A stretch of DNA of 64,000 bases from Methylobacterium frigidaeris. GTDB taxonomy: Bacteria > Pseudomonadota > Alphaproteobacteria > Rhizobiales > Beijerinckiaceae. Both the position numbers and the translations under genes were made by a program. The DNA is taken from NCBI RefSeq assembly GCF_022179185.1, contig NZ_BPQJ01000003.1, positions 214,459-278,458 of the forward strand, given 5' to 3'. Under the pieces are notes generated by a model. The model saw only the letters and a program-made list of their open reading frames with translations, was not told the DNA's origin and did no database searches. Positions 45,480 through 54,472 of this stretch are shown here, in pieces (positions within the stretch are counted from its first letter, which is position 1; each line of letters starts with the position of its first letter).

Positions 45480-45666
45480 GAGCTTTCGGCCAAAGATGAA
45501 CAATTTATGATCGTCCCGTCCGGTCCCCTCCCCGATCGGATGAGGCGGCGCCGCGCGGACGCGGCGCGGGGACGGGCTATGGCCCGGATCTCGCCATCTC
45601 CGGCCCTTGTCTTGGGTGTCGACGCCTGAACACTGGTCTCGATCCAGGGCCGGGCATGAGGAATCG

Positions 45667-46497
45667 ATGACGTTACGGGAACCGATGCCGCAGTTGGGGC
45701 GCCATTCGCGTCGATCTGCCTACGCCCTCGCCCTGGCGCTCGGATGCGCCGCCCCTGCCAGAGCGCAGGCTCCGGACAAGCGCGTGCCGCTGGAGCCGAC
45801 GGCCTGGCCGTTCACGGCGATCGGGCGGGTGAACGTGGTGCAGGGGCCGGCGCATCGCAGCCACTGCACTGGCACCCTCGTCGGGCCGCGTCACGTGCTG
45901 ACCGCCGCCCATTGCCTGTTCGACGTCCGCCTCGATGACTGGGTCAAGCCGCATCAGGTCCACTTCGTCGCCGGCCAGGCCCGCGACCTGAATACCGGCA
46001 CCGCCGAGGTCGAGGCGTTCCGCCTCGCCCCCGGCATCGACCTGCGTGCGGCGGCGCGGCCGGCCCAGGGCGCGATCGCCCCGGAGATGATCGGGCGGGA
46101 CTGGGTGATCCTCACCCTGCGCCAGACCCTCAGCCTCAAACCGGTGCCGTGGCGCGTGCTGCCCAATGCCGATCTGCCCGGGAGCCGGCCCGGCGCGGTC
46201 GTGGCGCTCGCTGGCTACGCCGCCGACCGTCCCTACCTGCCGGTGATCCATCGCGGCTGCTCGGCCCGGATCGACGCGCCCGCCGCAGGCATGCTGAGCG
46301 ACCTGTGCGAATCGATGTCGGGCGAGTCCGGCGCGCCGGTGCTGGTGCTCGACGCGGATGGTGGCGCGGCCCTGGTCGGGATCCACACCGCGGTGACGCG
46401 AGGCACGCGGGTGGGGAGCGCTTACCGCTCGGCGAGCGGCGTCGGGGTCGCCGCCGGCAGCTTCGCCGACGTGCTCGCCGAGATGATCAGGAAGTGA
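45667..46497 (+). CDS. Trypsin-like serine protease, exported
   Basis: 276 residues. An N-terminal hydrophobic signal (SAYALALALGCAAPARAQ) precedes a chymotrypsin fold with the full triad: His82 in VLTAAHCLF, Asp145 in GRDWVILTL and Ser221 in MSGESGAPVLVL. A Cys pair (HCTGT, AHC) near the active site fits a family disulfide. It is probably a periplasmic endopeptidase; targets are unknown. The 3' end overlaps the convergent rsmD gene by 11 bp. Confidence 0.92.
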   Translation: MTLREPMPQLGRHSRRSAYALALALGCAAPARAQAPDKRVPLEPTAWPFTAIGRVNVVQGPAHRSHCTGTLVGPRHVLTAAHCLFDVRLDDWVKPHQVHFVAGQARDLNTGTAEVEAFRLAPGIDLRAAARPAQGAIAPEMIGRDWVILTLRQTLSLKPVPWRVLPNADLPGSRPGAVVALAGYAADRPYLPVIHRGCSARIDAPAAGMLSDLCESMSGESGAPVLVLDADGGAALVGIHTAVTRGTRVGSAYRSASGVGVAAGSFADVLAEMIRK

Positions 46498-47044
46498 GGC
46501 GCCAGAATGCCACCTGAGTATCACCGTAGGTCCGACGCTCCAGCTCTGAAAAACCCTCCGGCGCGGCGAGGGTGGCGGAGGCCGCCTCCTCCACCACCGC
46601 GAGGGCGTCGTTGGTGAGCCAGCCGCCCTCCCGGGCCGCACTCAGCGCCTTCGGGGCGAGATCGCGGCCGTAGGGAGGATCGCAGAAGACGAGACCGAAC
46701 GGTTCGCCAGGCGGTGCCGCGCCGAGGCGGGTGGCATCGCGGCGAAACAGCCGCGTCACCCCGCCGAGCCCGAGAGTATCGAGGTTGGTGCGGATCACGC
46801 CGCGGGCCTCCGCCCCCTCATCGACGAGGAGCGCGAAGGCCGCACCGCGGGAGATCGCCTCGCAGGCAAGCGCCCCGGTGCCGGCGAACAGGTCGAGAAC
46901 GCGGGCGCCCGGGACCGGATCGTCATAGACGTGGGCCAGCACGTTGAACAACGCCTCACGCAGCCGGTCCGAGGTTGGCCGGATCGCGTCGCTGCGCGGC
47001 CCGGCGAGGCCGCGGCCGCGCAAGTCCCCTCCGACGATCCGCAT
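46487..47044 (-). CDS. rsmD: 16S rRNA (guanine966-N2)-methyltransferase
   Basis: 185 residues. It starts MRIVGGDLRGRGLAGP, then RPTSDRLREALFNVLAH. The SAM-binding motif is VLDLFAGTGALACEAISRGA and the catalytic motif is FCDPPYGRDL. It modifies G966 of 16S rRNA. Its start is 10 bp from the rluB stop, and the rluB-rsmD order is common in alphaproteobacteria, so both are probably cotranscribed from the rluB promoter. Confidence 0.96.
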   Translation of the reverse strand: MRIVGGDLRGRGLAGPRSDAIRPTSDRLREALFNVLAHVYDDPVPGARVLDLFAGTGALACEAISRGAAFALLVDEGAEARGVIRTNLDTLGLGGVTRLFRRDATRLGAAPPGEPFGLVFCDPPYGRDLAPKALSAAREGGWLTNDALAVVEEAASATLAAPEGFSELERRTYGDTQVAFWRLTS

Positions 47045-47053
47045 CGATCAGGC

Positions 47054-49069
47054 TCAGCCGCGCGGCGGCCGGCCGCCGCCGGGCCGCGCGCCGCGCCCGC
47101 CGGGCTTCGGCCCGCCCGCACCGCCTCCGGAGCGGAAGCCACCTCCGGGCTTGCCGAACGGCTTGCCCCCCGGCCGGCTCCCGCCACCGGGACGGCCCTC
47201 GCCCTTGCCGGCGAAGGACTTGCCGGCAAAGGGCTTGCCGCTAAAGGACTTTCCGCCCCCGGGCTTGCCGCCGAACGGTTTGCCGCCGGGCTTGCCGCCG
47301 AACGAGCGGCCTTCGCTTCCGGAGCGACCCTCGAACGAGCGACCAGCGCCGGGACCGCGGCCCTCACCGCCGAAGGAACGACCTTCGCCGCCCGGACGGC
47401 CCTCGCCCTTACCGCCGAAGCCGCGGTTTCCGCCGCCGAACGAACGGCCTTCGCCGCCGGAACGACCCTCGAACGAGCGACCAGCGCCGGGACCGCGGCC
47501 CTCACCACCGAAGGAACGACCCTCGCCGCCGGAGCGGCCCTCGAACGAACGGCCTTCGGCGCCTCGGCCCCCAAAGCTTCTGCCCCCCGAGGTCTTGCCT
47601 CCCGAGCTCTTGCCGCCAAAGCCTTTGCTGCCGCCGAATCCACGGCCCTCGCCGCCTTCCGGGCGTCCGCCCGACCGGCCGAAGCCGCGGCCGCGGCCGC
47701 CGTCATCGGCGAGGCCGGCCTTGGCGCCGCCCCGCGGGGCAGCACCGTCGCGGTCCCGGCGCATCGGGCGGTCGTCGCCGCCCGGACCCCGGTTCGCTGC
47801 GCCGTCCCGGTCGTCGGTTCGGAACTTGGTACGACGGTGCGGGACCGCCTCCTCCTGCGGCTGGGCCACCAGGCGCTCGACCAGCACCCTGCGATCGCCC
47901 GAGGCGATGGCGCCGACGCGCTTGCGCGGGGCATCGGCCGTGGCGGCACGGATCTCCTGCGGGCTGTCGCCGCGCCGGTGCATCCGGCCGCGATTGGGCA
48001 GGTCGCCGGCGGCCTCGGCCTCGGGGTCGCGCCAGACCGTGCGCGCCGGGGCCCGGCGGGTCGCCGGTGCGGCGGGCGGCTTGCCGAATTGCGGCCGGGC
48101 CGGGTCGCGCCCGCGGGGCCCCCCCTCCTGCGACGCCTTGCGGGCGGCGGCCTTCGGCGAGCCGAACGGCGCGATCGGCTCGCGCACCGGGCTGGTGAAA
48201 TCGACGCCGGCCTGCTCGGCGAGCGTGGTGCCGAGCTGGTCCTTCAGGACCCGGGTGCGGATCTCCTCGACCAGCCCGACCTCGAGGTCGCCGAGCTGGA
48301 ACGGTCCGAAGGAGAGCCGGATCAGCCGGTTCACCGACAGGCCGAGATGCTCGAGGATCCGCTTGACCTCGCGGTTCTTGCCCTCGCGCAGGCCGAGCGT
48401 CAGCCAGACGTTGTCGCCCTGGGCTCGGTCGATCGTCGCCTCGACGGGGCCGTACTCCATCCCGTCGATGGTCACGCCCTTGCGCAGGGCATCGAGCTGG
48501 GCCTGGTCGACGTCGCCGAAGGCGCGCACGCGATAGCGGCGAAGCCAGCCGGTCTCCGGATGGGCGATGACCTTGGCGAGGCCACCGTCGTTGGTGAGGA
48601 GCAGGAGCCCCTCGGTGTTGATGTCGAGCCGGCCGACCGCCACCACCCGGGGCAGGTCCTCGGGCAGCACGTCGAACACCGTCTGGCGCCCCTCCGGGTC
48701 GCGGGCGGTCGTGACGACGCCGCGGGGTTTGTGGAACAGCCACAGCCGGGTGCGCTCGCGGGTCGGCAGCGGCTCGCCGTCGATCGTGATGCGGTCGCTC
48801 GGGGTCACGTTCACCGCCGGCGAGTCGAGGCGCGCGCCGTTCAGCGTCACGCGGCCGTCGAGGATCATCGCCTCGGCGTCGCGCCGCGAGGCCACGCCCG
48901 CCCGGGCGATCGCCTTGGCAATGCGCTCCGGCTCCGGCTCGGCCGGTGCCTCTGCCTTGGCTGCCCCACGCTTGGCCGAAGCCTGCCCCTCCGGGGAACC
49001 CGCGGATGCCTCGTCCCGTCCGCGACGCCGCTGCGGCGCCCCGGTCTCGTCGTCGTTGATGTCGTTCAT
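47054..49069 (-). CDS. rluB: Pseudouridine synthase RluB/RsuA family with long Gly/Arg-rich tail
   Basis: 671 residues, more than twice the catalytic length. An S4 domain (RIAKAIARAGVASRRDAEAMI, about 49-110) precedes the synthase domain with the catalytic Asp149 in GRLDINTEGLLLLTNDG. KNREVKRILEHLG completes it by about residue 270. The remaining ~370 residues are basic and low-complexity, with dozens of GGRSFEGRSGGEGRSF-type and GGKPFGGKPGG-type repeats typical of RNA-binding disordered tails. The DNA contains long direct repeats here. It makes pseudouridine in 23S rRNA. The start at 49069 faces tadA across 44 bp. Confidence 0.95.
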   Translation of the reverse strand: MNDINDDETGAPQRRRGRDEASAGSPEGQASAKRGAAKAEAPAEPEPERIAKAIARAGVASRRDAEAMILDGRVTLNGARLDSPAVNVTPSDRITIDGEPLPTRERTRLWLFHKPRGVVTTARDPEGRQTVFDVLPEDLPRVVAVGRLDINTEGLLLLTNDGGLAKVIAHPETGWLRRYRVRAFGDVDQAQLDALRKGVTIDGMEYGPVEATIDRAQGDNVWLTLGLREGKNREVKRILEHLGLSVNRLIRLSFGPFQLGDLEVGLVEEIRTRVLKDQLGTTLAEQAGVDFTSPVREPIAPFGSPKAAARKASQEGGPRGRDPARPQFGKPPAAPATRRAPARTVWRDPEAEAAGDLPNRGRMHRRGDSPQEIRAATADAPRKRVGAIASGDRRVLVERLVAQPQEEAVPHRRTKFRTDDRDGAANRGPGGDDRPMRRDRDGAAPRGGAKAGLADDGGRGRGFGRSGGRPEGGEGRGFGGSKGFGGKSSGGKTSGGRSFGGRGAEGRSFEGRSGGEGRSFGGEGRGPGAGRSFEGRSGGEGRSFGGGNRGFGGKGEGRPGGEGRSFGGEGRGPGAGRSFEGRSGSEGRSFGGKPGGKPFGGKPGGGKSFSGKPFAGKSFAGKGEGRPGGGSRPGGKPFGKPGGGFRSGGGAGGPKPGGRGARPGGGRPPRG
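47325..47529. repeat. 67-bp direct repeat inside rluB
   Basis: Segments 47325-47391 and 47463-47529 are nearly identical, offset by 138 bp, and encode the Gly-Arg-Ser-Phe repeats of the RluB tail. They are a likely site of length variation by slippage or recombination, always in multiples of three if the frame is to be kept. Confidence 0.8.
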
Positions 49070-49113
49070 GCGCGCCTGATACCAGACGGGGTGTGGCGAC
49101 GCGAGTGGAACCG

Positions 49114-49584
49114 ATGCGCGATTTTGCAAGGGGTGGGGCGCGTCCGGATCCCCTCGGCCTGGCCTTCGACGCGGCTCGCGGGGCCGCGGTGCGGGGCGAG
49201 GTGCCGGTCGGCGCCGTCGTGATGCGGGACGGCGTCGTGCTGGCGGTCGCCGGCAACCGCCCCCGGACCGACCGCGATCCGACCGCCCACGCGGAGATCC
49301 TTGCGATCCGCGCTGCCTGCGCCGCCCTCGACGACGAGCGCCTGACCGGCTGCGACCTCTACGTGACCCTGGAGCCCTGCGCGATGTGCGCCGGCGCGAT
49401 CAGCTTCGCGCGCATCCGCCGGCTCTACTTCGCCGCGTCCGACCCGAAGGGCGGCGCCGTCGAGAACGGGCCGCGGTTCTTCAACCAGCCGACCTGCCAC
49501 CACGCTCCTGAGGTCTATGGCGGCTTGCGCGAGAGCGAGGCCGCCGCGCTTCTGCGCGACTTCTTCCGCGACCGGCGGCCCTGA
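49114..49584 (+). CDS. tadA: tRNA-specific adenosine deaminase
   Basis: 156 residues of the cytidine-deaminase fold. The zinc site is TAHAEILAIRAAC (His and Glu proton shuttle) plus TLEPCAMCAGAISFARI (PCxxC). The RRLYFAASDPKGGAV and FFNQPTCHHAPEVYGG segments are TadA features, including the tRNA-binding Phe/Asn region. It converts wobble A34 of tRNA-Arg to inosine. An in-frame GTG at 49093 is an alternative start. Divergent from rluB. Confidence 0.94.
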   Translation: MRDFARGGARPDPLGLAFDAARGAAVRGEVPVGAVVMRDGVVLAVAGNRPRTDRDPTAHAEILAIRAACAALDDERLTGCDLYVTLEPCAMCAGAISFARIRRLYFAASDPKGGAVENGPRFFNQPTCHHAPEVYGGLRESEAAALLRDFFRDRRP

Positions 49585-49632
49585 CGCGTCGGCCGGAGCC
49601 GCTCGCCCCTGGAATTCAGCCTTCTCAAATCA

Positions 49633-49650
49633 ATATAGCAGTGGCTATAT
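49633..49650. promoter_or_regulatory. MntR operator upstream of mntH
   Basis: ATATAGCAGTGGCTATAT: perfect 7-bp inverted repeats around AGTG, 43 bp before the mntH start. It closely matches the enterobacterial MntR box (ACATAGCAAAGGCTATGT), with the same arm core ATAGC/GCTAT and the same 4-bp centre. No mntR gene lies in the window. Confidence 0.8.
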
Positions 49651-49692
49651 AAGCCGGCCCGAAGCCGGGCAGGAGCGACGGAGCACGGGGTG

Positions 49693-51027
49693 ATGCGGGA
49701 CGGATGGGCGTGGCGCGCCGGCGACGGGGCGGCGGAGCCGAGCCTCGGGGCGATGAATGCGAGCGTGCCGGTGCGGGCCACCGGCTCGTGGCCGCGGCGC
49801 CTGCTCGCCTTCCTGGGCCCCGGCTACATGGTCTCGGTCGGCTACATGGACCCGGGCAACTGGGCCACCGACATCGCCGGCGGGGCGCAGTTCGGCTACA
49901 CGCTGCTCGCCGTCATCCTGCTCTCGAACCTGATGGCGGTGGTGCTCCAGGCGCTCGCCGCGCGGCTCGGCATCGCCACCGGCCGCGACCTCGCCCAGGC
50001 CTGCCGCGACGCCTATTCGCGCCCGGTCGGGATCGCGCTCTGGCTCGCCTGCGAGGCGGCGATCATCGCCTGCGACCTCGCCGAGGTGATCGGCACCGCC
50101 ATCGCGCTCAAGCTTCTGTTCGGCCTGCCGCTCCTGGCCGGCGCGGTGCTGACCGGCCTCGACGTGCTGCTGATCCTGCTGCTGATGCGGCGGGGCTTCC
50201 GGGCGCTTGAGGCCTTCGTGATCGCGCTCTTGACGATCATCTTCGCCTGTTTCGCGATTCAGATCGCCATGGCCGCGCCGCCGGTCCGCGACGTGCTCGG
50301 CGGCTTCGTGCCGTCCACGACAATCGTCACCGATCCGGCGGCGCTCTACCTCGCCATCGGCATCCTCGGTGCCACGGTGATGCCGCACAACCTCTACCTG
50401 CATTCCTCGATCGTGCAGACCCGCGCCTATCCGCGCGACGAGGCGGGCAAGGCGAGCGCCCTGCGCTTCGCGATCGCCGATTCGACCATCGCCCTGACGC
50501 TCGCGCTCTTCGTCAACGCCGCGATCCTCATCATGGCGGCCAAGGTCTTCCACGGTTCGGGTCATACCGGCGTGCAGGAGATCGAGGAGGCCCACGCCCT
50601 GCTCTCGCCGCTGCTCGGCGTCGGCCTCGCCTCGACCCTGTTCGCCCTCGCGCTCCTCGCCTCCGGCCTCAATTCCACAGTCACCGCGACGCTCGCCGGC
50701 CAGATCGTGATGGAGGGCTTCCTCCGCCTGCGCCTGCCCGATTGGGCGCGCCGGCTCGTCACCCGCGGCATCGCCATCGTGCCGGTGGTGATCGTCACCG
50801 GCCTCTACGGCGACGAGGGCACCGCCCGACTCCTGGTGCTGAGCCAGGTCGTGCTGTCGATGCAGTTGCCCTTCGCGGTGATCCCGCTGGTGCGCTTCGT
50901 CTCCGACAAGGGCAAGATGGGCGTCTTCGTCATCCCGGCCTGGCTGAAGATCCTGTCCTGGGCCATCGCCGCGGTGATCGTGGCCCTGAACCTGAAGCTT
51001 CTCGTCGATACTCTCACCGGCGGCTGA
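49693..51027 (+). CDS. mntH: Mn2+/Fe2+ transporter, Nramp family
   Basis: 444 residues with about 11 membrane helices. The metal-binding motifs are intact: [15 protein letters not shown] in helix 1 and [18 protein letters not shown] in helix 6. It is a proton-coupled importer of Mn2+ and Fe2+ in the inner membrane. ATG 49693 is chosen, though GTG 49690 is possible. The MntR box upstream indicates repression by manganese. Confidence 0.96.
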   Translation: MRDGWAWRAGDGAAEPSLGAMNASVPVRATGSWPRRLLAFLGPGYMVSVGYMDPGNWATDIAGGAQFGYTLLAVILLSNLMAVVLQALAARLGIATGRDLAQACRDAYSRPVGIALWLACEAAIIACDLAEVIGTAIALKLLFGLPLLAGAVLTGLDVLLILLLMRRGFRALEAFVIALLTIIFACFAIQIAMAAPPVRDVLGGFVPSTTIVTDPAALYLAIGILGATVMPHNLYLHSSIVQTRAYPRDEAGKASALRFAIADSTIALTLALFVNAAILIMAAKVFHGSGHTGVQEIEEAHALLSPLLGVGLASTLFALALLASGLNSTVTATLAGQIVMEGFLRLRLPDWARRLVTRGIAIVPVVIVTGLYGDEGTARLLVLSQVVLSMQLPFAVIPLVRFVSDKGKMGVFVIPAWLKILSWAIAAVIVALNLKLLVDTLTGG

Positions 51028-51187
51028 CGCCGGTGTCGGCGAGTGTCGGGAAGCAGACGCAAGCGCACAGGCCGGGCGCCTGCACAACATTTGGGCGAAA
51101 CCGGAGGGACTAACTGCGCGAGAACTCGGAACAACGGCGGTCCTCGCGGCATTATGCACCACGTTTTTGACTGACGTGGACGCCACG

Positions 51188-52045
51188 ATGAAGATCCGCA
51201 CCGGCTATTCGATCGCCTTCGAAACGCCCGGCCCAACCTCCATGGTCCTGATGCTCAACGTGCATCCGGACAGGGCCGGCGACCTGATCACACCCGACAC
51301 CATGACCATCGACCCGCCAGTGCCCGCGCACCAATTCGTCGATTCCTTCGGCAACATCTGCACCCGCGTGACCGCCCCGGGGGGCCGCATCACCTTCTCG
51401 GCCGATGTCCTGGTCCAGGACAGCGGGCAGGTCGACGATTACGCGCCGGACGCGGTGCAGCACCCGGTGCAGGACCTGCCCGACGACGTGCTGCCTTTCC
51501 TGCTCGCGAGCCGCTACTGCGACACCGACAAGCTGTCGAACACCGCCTGGCAGCTCTTCGGCAACACACCGGCAGGCTGGGCCCGGGTGCAGGCCATCGT
51601 CGACTACGTCCACAACCACATCCGCTTCGACTACCAGCGCGCCGATTCGACCCGCAGCGCCCTCGACGGCTTCAACCAGCGCGAGGGCGTCTGCCGCGAC
51701 TTCGCGCACCTGGCCGTCACCTTTTGCCGCTGCATGAACATCCCGGCGCGCTACTGCACCGGCTATCTCGGCGACATCGGCGTGCCGGCAGTGCCCGATC
51801 CGATGGACTTCTCGGCCTGGTTCGAGGTGTATCTGGGCGGACGCTGGTACACGTTCGACGCGCGCCACAACAAGCCGCGGATCGGCCGCATCGTCATGGC
51901 CCGCGGCCGTGACGCCACCGACGTGGCGATCTCGACGAGCTTCGGCCCGTCCTGGCTCACCAAGTTCGAGGTCCATACTGACGAGGTGGTGGAGCCGGAG
52001 CCGCAGGCGGTGCAGCACACGGAATGGCTCCAGGCTGCCGAGTAA
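51188..52045 (+). CDS. Transglutaminase-like cysteine protease family protein
   Basis: 285 residues. An N-terminal beta domain (MKIRTGYSIAFETPGPTSMVL) precedes the transglutaminase core. The nucleophile is Cys169 in REGVCRDFAHLAVTFCR and the acid is Asp224 in YTFDARHN. Where the catalytic His usually sits (before AWFEVYLGG) there is Ser209 in DFSAWFEV; this substitution appears in a bacterial subgroup, so activity is uncertain. Possible roles are peptide or amide cleavage in the cytoplasm. No signal peptide. ATG 51188 is preferred over the longer 51167 start. Confidence 0.9.
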   Translation: MKIRTGYSIAFETPGPTSMVLMLNVHPDRAGDLITPDTMTIDPPVPAHQFVDSFGNICTRVTAPGGRITFSADVLVQDSGQVDDYAPDAVQHPVQDLPDDVLPFLLASRYCDTDKLSNTAWQLFGNTPAGWARVQAIVDYVHNHIRFDYQRADSTRSALDGFNQREGVCRDFAHLAVTFCRCMNIPARYCTGYLGDIGVPAVPDPMDFSAWFEVYLGGRWYTFDARHNKPRIGRIVMARGRDATDVAISTSFGPSWLTKFEVHTDEVVEPEPQAVQHTEWLQAAE

Positions 52046-52113
52046 GATCCGGGGCGCGAGACCTCCCTCTCCCATGCCGCAGAGGGGAAGGCTGCCACGG
52101 TTAATGATCGACG

Positions 52114-52148
52114 CTCCAACCGTCTCGCTGCCAGCGCGACGGTTGGAG
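52114..52148. repeat. 35-bp near-perfect palindrome
   Basis: 17-bp arms beginning CTCCAACCGTC and ending GACGGTTGGAG pair at 16 of 17 positions around a single central C. It lies in the 281-bp spacer between the transglutaminase-like gene (ending 52045) and the helicase gene, 69 bp after the former. It could be a terminator without a T tract or a cruciform-type site. Confidence 0.6.
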
Positions 52149-52326
52149 CTCTTGCCTGACACCTACTCCCCTCGCCCGTACGACTCTCCCACACGGGAGA
52201 GGCGGCCCGGCCCTACGCTCGTCATGGTCGGTTCTCTGATTCGCTCACGACGCAGAGAAATGGCCCTCCCACTGCACGCCGCTGTCAAGCCTGGATGAGG
52301 GATCGTTCTCCGGCTATGGCGGCCCG

Positions 52327-53979
52327 ATGCTGCTTCGTCCCTACCAGCGCGCGAGCCTCGACGCGCTCCAGGCCGATTGGGCGCGCGGTGGCCGCAACGG
52401 CCTGATCGTGCTGCCGACCGGGGCCGGCAAGAGCCTCGTCATCGCCACCCTGGTGCGGGAGACCATGGCCCGCGACCCAGGCGCCCGGATCGCCGTCGTC
52501 ACTCATACCCGCGAGCTGATCGCGCAGAACCACGCCGAGCTCCTGAACCTCTGGCCAGAGGCGCCGGCCGGCATCGTCTCGGCCGGGCTCGGGCGAAGAG
52601 AGGAGACCCGGCCGATCCTGTTCTGCGGCATCCAGTCGGTGTGGAACCGGGTCGAGGCGACAGGCGGCTTCGACCTGGTGATCGTCGACGAGGCCCACCT
52701 GATCCCCCGCGACGCGGAGACCCGCTACGGCCGCTTCCTCGACGCGGTGCGGGCACTCTCGGCCGGCATGCGCCTCGTCGGCCTGACTGCCACGCCCTAC
52801 CGCCTCGACAGCGGCCGCCTCGATGAGGGCGCGGGCCGCGTCTTCGACCGCATCGTCTACGAGGCGCAGGTCGGCGATCTGATCCGGGAAGGCTACCTCG
52901 CGCTCCTGGTCTCGAAGGCGACCGCCACCATCCTCGACGTCAGCGGCGTGCCCCTGCGCGCCGGCGACTACGTGCCGGGTGCCCTCGAGGCGGCGGTGAA
53001 CCGCGACGTCATCACCAAGGCCGCGGTGGCCGAGATGGTCGCTTACGGCGCCGAGCGCCGGGCCTGGCTCGCCTTCTGCGCCGGGGTGAAGCACGCCGAT
53101 GCGGTGCGCGACGCGATCCGGGCCGAAGGATTCTCCTGCGAGGCGATCTCGGGCGAGACCCCGAAGCGCGAGCGCGACCGCATCGTGCGCGACTTCCGGG
53201 CCGGGCGCCTGCGCTGCCTCACCTCGGTCGGGGTGCTGGCGACCGGCTTCAACGTGCCGGAAGTCGACCTGATCGCGCTGCTGCGCCCGACCCAGAGCAC
53301 CGGTCTCTACGTGCAGCAGGTCGGCCGTGGCCTGCGCCGGGCCAAGGGCAAGACCGATGCCCTGGTGCTCGACTATGCCGGCCTGGTGCGCCGCCACGGG
53401 CCGATCGACGTGCTGTCGGCCAATGCCGTCGCGCGGGCGCGCCTGCTCGGCGAGAGCGGCGGTCCCCGGGCCAAGCCCTGCCCAGGCTGCGGGGCGCTGA
53501 TCGCGCTCAATGCCAGCACCTGCGAGGCGTGCTGGATCGAGCCGGAGGACGAGGACGCCGAGATGCCGCACGAGGCGGTGGCCGACGACGAGAGCGCGGT
53601 CCTCTCCGCCGGCACCGTCGCGGTGGTGCGCGAGGCGCATGCGCGCTGGTGGCCGGTGGCCGGCTGGCGCTTCCGGCGCGAGGCGCGGCCGCGCGGTCCC
53701 GACGTGCTGGCGGTGGCGTTGGAGGGCGACGAGGAGGCGATGACCGTGCGCCTCGACCTCGAAGCCTCCGGATTCGCCCGCGAGAAGGCGGTGCAGTGGT
53801 GGCGCCGCCTCGGCGGCGAGATGCCTCCTCCCCTCGACATCGACGAGGCGCTCGCGCGCTGCGACGAGCTGTCCCGGCCGGAGGCGGTGCGGGTGGTGCC
53901 GACCGGCCGGCTGTCGGAGAGCGTCGATTATCGCCTCGCCGACGGCGCGACCTGGACCGATACGCGGCGGGTGGCCTGA
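52327..53979 (+). CDS. DEAD/DEAH-box helicase (superfamily 2)
   Basis: 550 residues. Motif I is LPTGAGKSLV (30-39), Ia is VTHTRELIAQNHAEL, II is LVIVDEAHLIP and III is LTATPYR. Domain 2 has SVGVLATGFNVPEVDLI and QQVGRGLRRAKGK (motif VI). A C-terminal four-cysteine knuckle, CPGCGALIALNASTCEAC (about 388-405), may bind zinc, followed by an acidic and Arg-rich tail. This is the UvrB/type III restriction-like helicase group; a repair or RNA role is possible but not shown. It is 5 bp from the convergent Hpt gene. Confidence 0.94.
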   Translation: MLLRPYQRASLDALQADWARGGRNGLIVLPTGAGKSLVIATLVRETMARDPGARIAVVTHTRELIAQNHAELLNLWPEAPAGIVSAGLGRREETRPILFCGIQSVWNRVEATGGFDLVIVDEAHLIPRDAETRYGRFLDAVRALSAGMRLVGLTATPYRLDSGRLDEGAGRVFDRIVYEAQVGDLIREGYLALLVSKATATILDVSGVPLRAGDYVPGALEAAVNRDVITKAAVAEMVAYGAERRAWLAFCAGVKHADAVRDAIRAEGFSCEAISGETPKRERDRIVRDFRAGRLRCLTSVGVLATGFNVPEVDLIALLRPTQSTGLYVQQVGRGLRRAKGKTDALVLDYAGLVRRHGPIDVLSANAVARARLLGESGGPRAKPCPGCGALIALNASTCEACWIEPEDEDAEMPHEAVADDESAVLSAGTVAVVREAHARWWPVAGWRFRREARPRGPDVLAVALEGDEEAMTVRLDLEASGFAREKAVQWWRRLGGEMPPPLDIDEALARCDELSRPEAVRVVPTGRLSESVDYRLADGATWTDTRRVA

Positions 53980-53984
53980 CGAGA

Positions 53985-54323
53985 TCAGCCCGCCGCGAGC
54001 AGGCGGGTGACCTCGGACTCGGCGAAAGCCTTCTCGGCGGCGACGTCGGCGGCGAGCGCGCGGATCGCCTCGAGGTCGCCATCCTGGCACGCGGTCTCGA
54101 GGGCGGCGCAGAGGCGCGACAGCCGGGTGAAGCCGATCAGCCCCGACGAGGCGATCACCCCGTGCGCCGCGGCGGCGAGCGCCGCCGGCTCGCCCCTCAC
54201 CGACCAGTCGCGCAGCTGGGCCTGGAAGCGCCCGAGCAGCACCGGCAGCGCCTCGTCGCCGACCGCCTGGCGCAGGTCGGCATACGTTGCGGCGTCGAGG
54301 GAGGGGGGCGTCGTCGTCGCCAT
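53985..54323 (-). CDS. Hpt (histidine phosphotransfer) domain protein
   Basis: 112 residues, all helical. The phosphorylatable His54 lies in AAAHGVIASSGLIGF, followed by LSRLCAALETACQDGD. It would shuttle phosphate between receiver domains in a phosphorelay; its partners are not in the neighbourhood. The HGVIASSGL core has Gly and Val where most Hpt proteins have Lys-Gly, a common alphaproteobacterial variant. Start ATG 54323. Confidence 0.88.
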   Translation of the reverse strand: MATTTPPSLDAATYADLRQAVGDEALPVLLGRFQAQLRDWSVRGEPAALAAAAHGVIASSGLIGFTRLSRLCAALETACQDGDLEAIRALAADVAAEKAFAESEVTRLLAAG

Positions 54324-54418
54324 GGCGTCCGGCTCCAGATGCGCCTCATCGAGCGCGTTGGCTCTCGGAACGCGACCCTACAGGATATGAAGCGGCCGCG
54401 ATGCTCGGCCATCAGGCC

Positions 54419-54454
54419 GATCCATTCTGAATCGGGGCCCGTCCAGAATGGATC
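54419..54454. terminator. Hairpin between FlaG-like and Hpt genes
   Basis: Perfect 11-bp arms GATCCATTCTG (54419-54429) and CAGAATGGATC (54444-54454) with a 14-nt loop, 19 bp past the FlaG-like stop on the minus strand. No T tract; possibly a terminator. Confidence 0.5.
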
Positions 54455-54472
54455 GGGGCTCATGGGATAACC

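Noticed and set aside
47280..47560. CRISPR-like repeat array
   Set aside because: Repeats are in frame within rluB, without regular unique spacers.
46931..49222. 763-codon plus-strand frame opposite rluB
   Set aside because: Shadow of the repetitive rluB tail; Ala/Thr repeats arise from the reverse complement of Gly/Arg codons.
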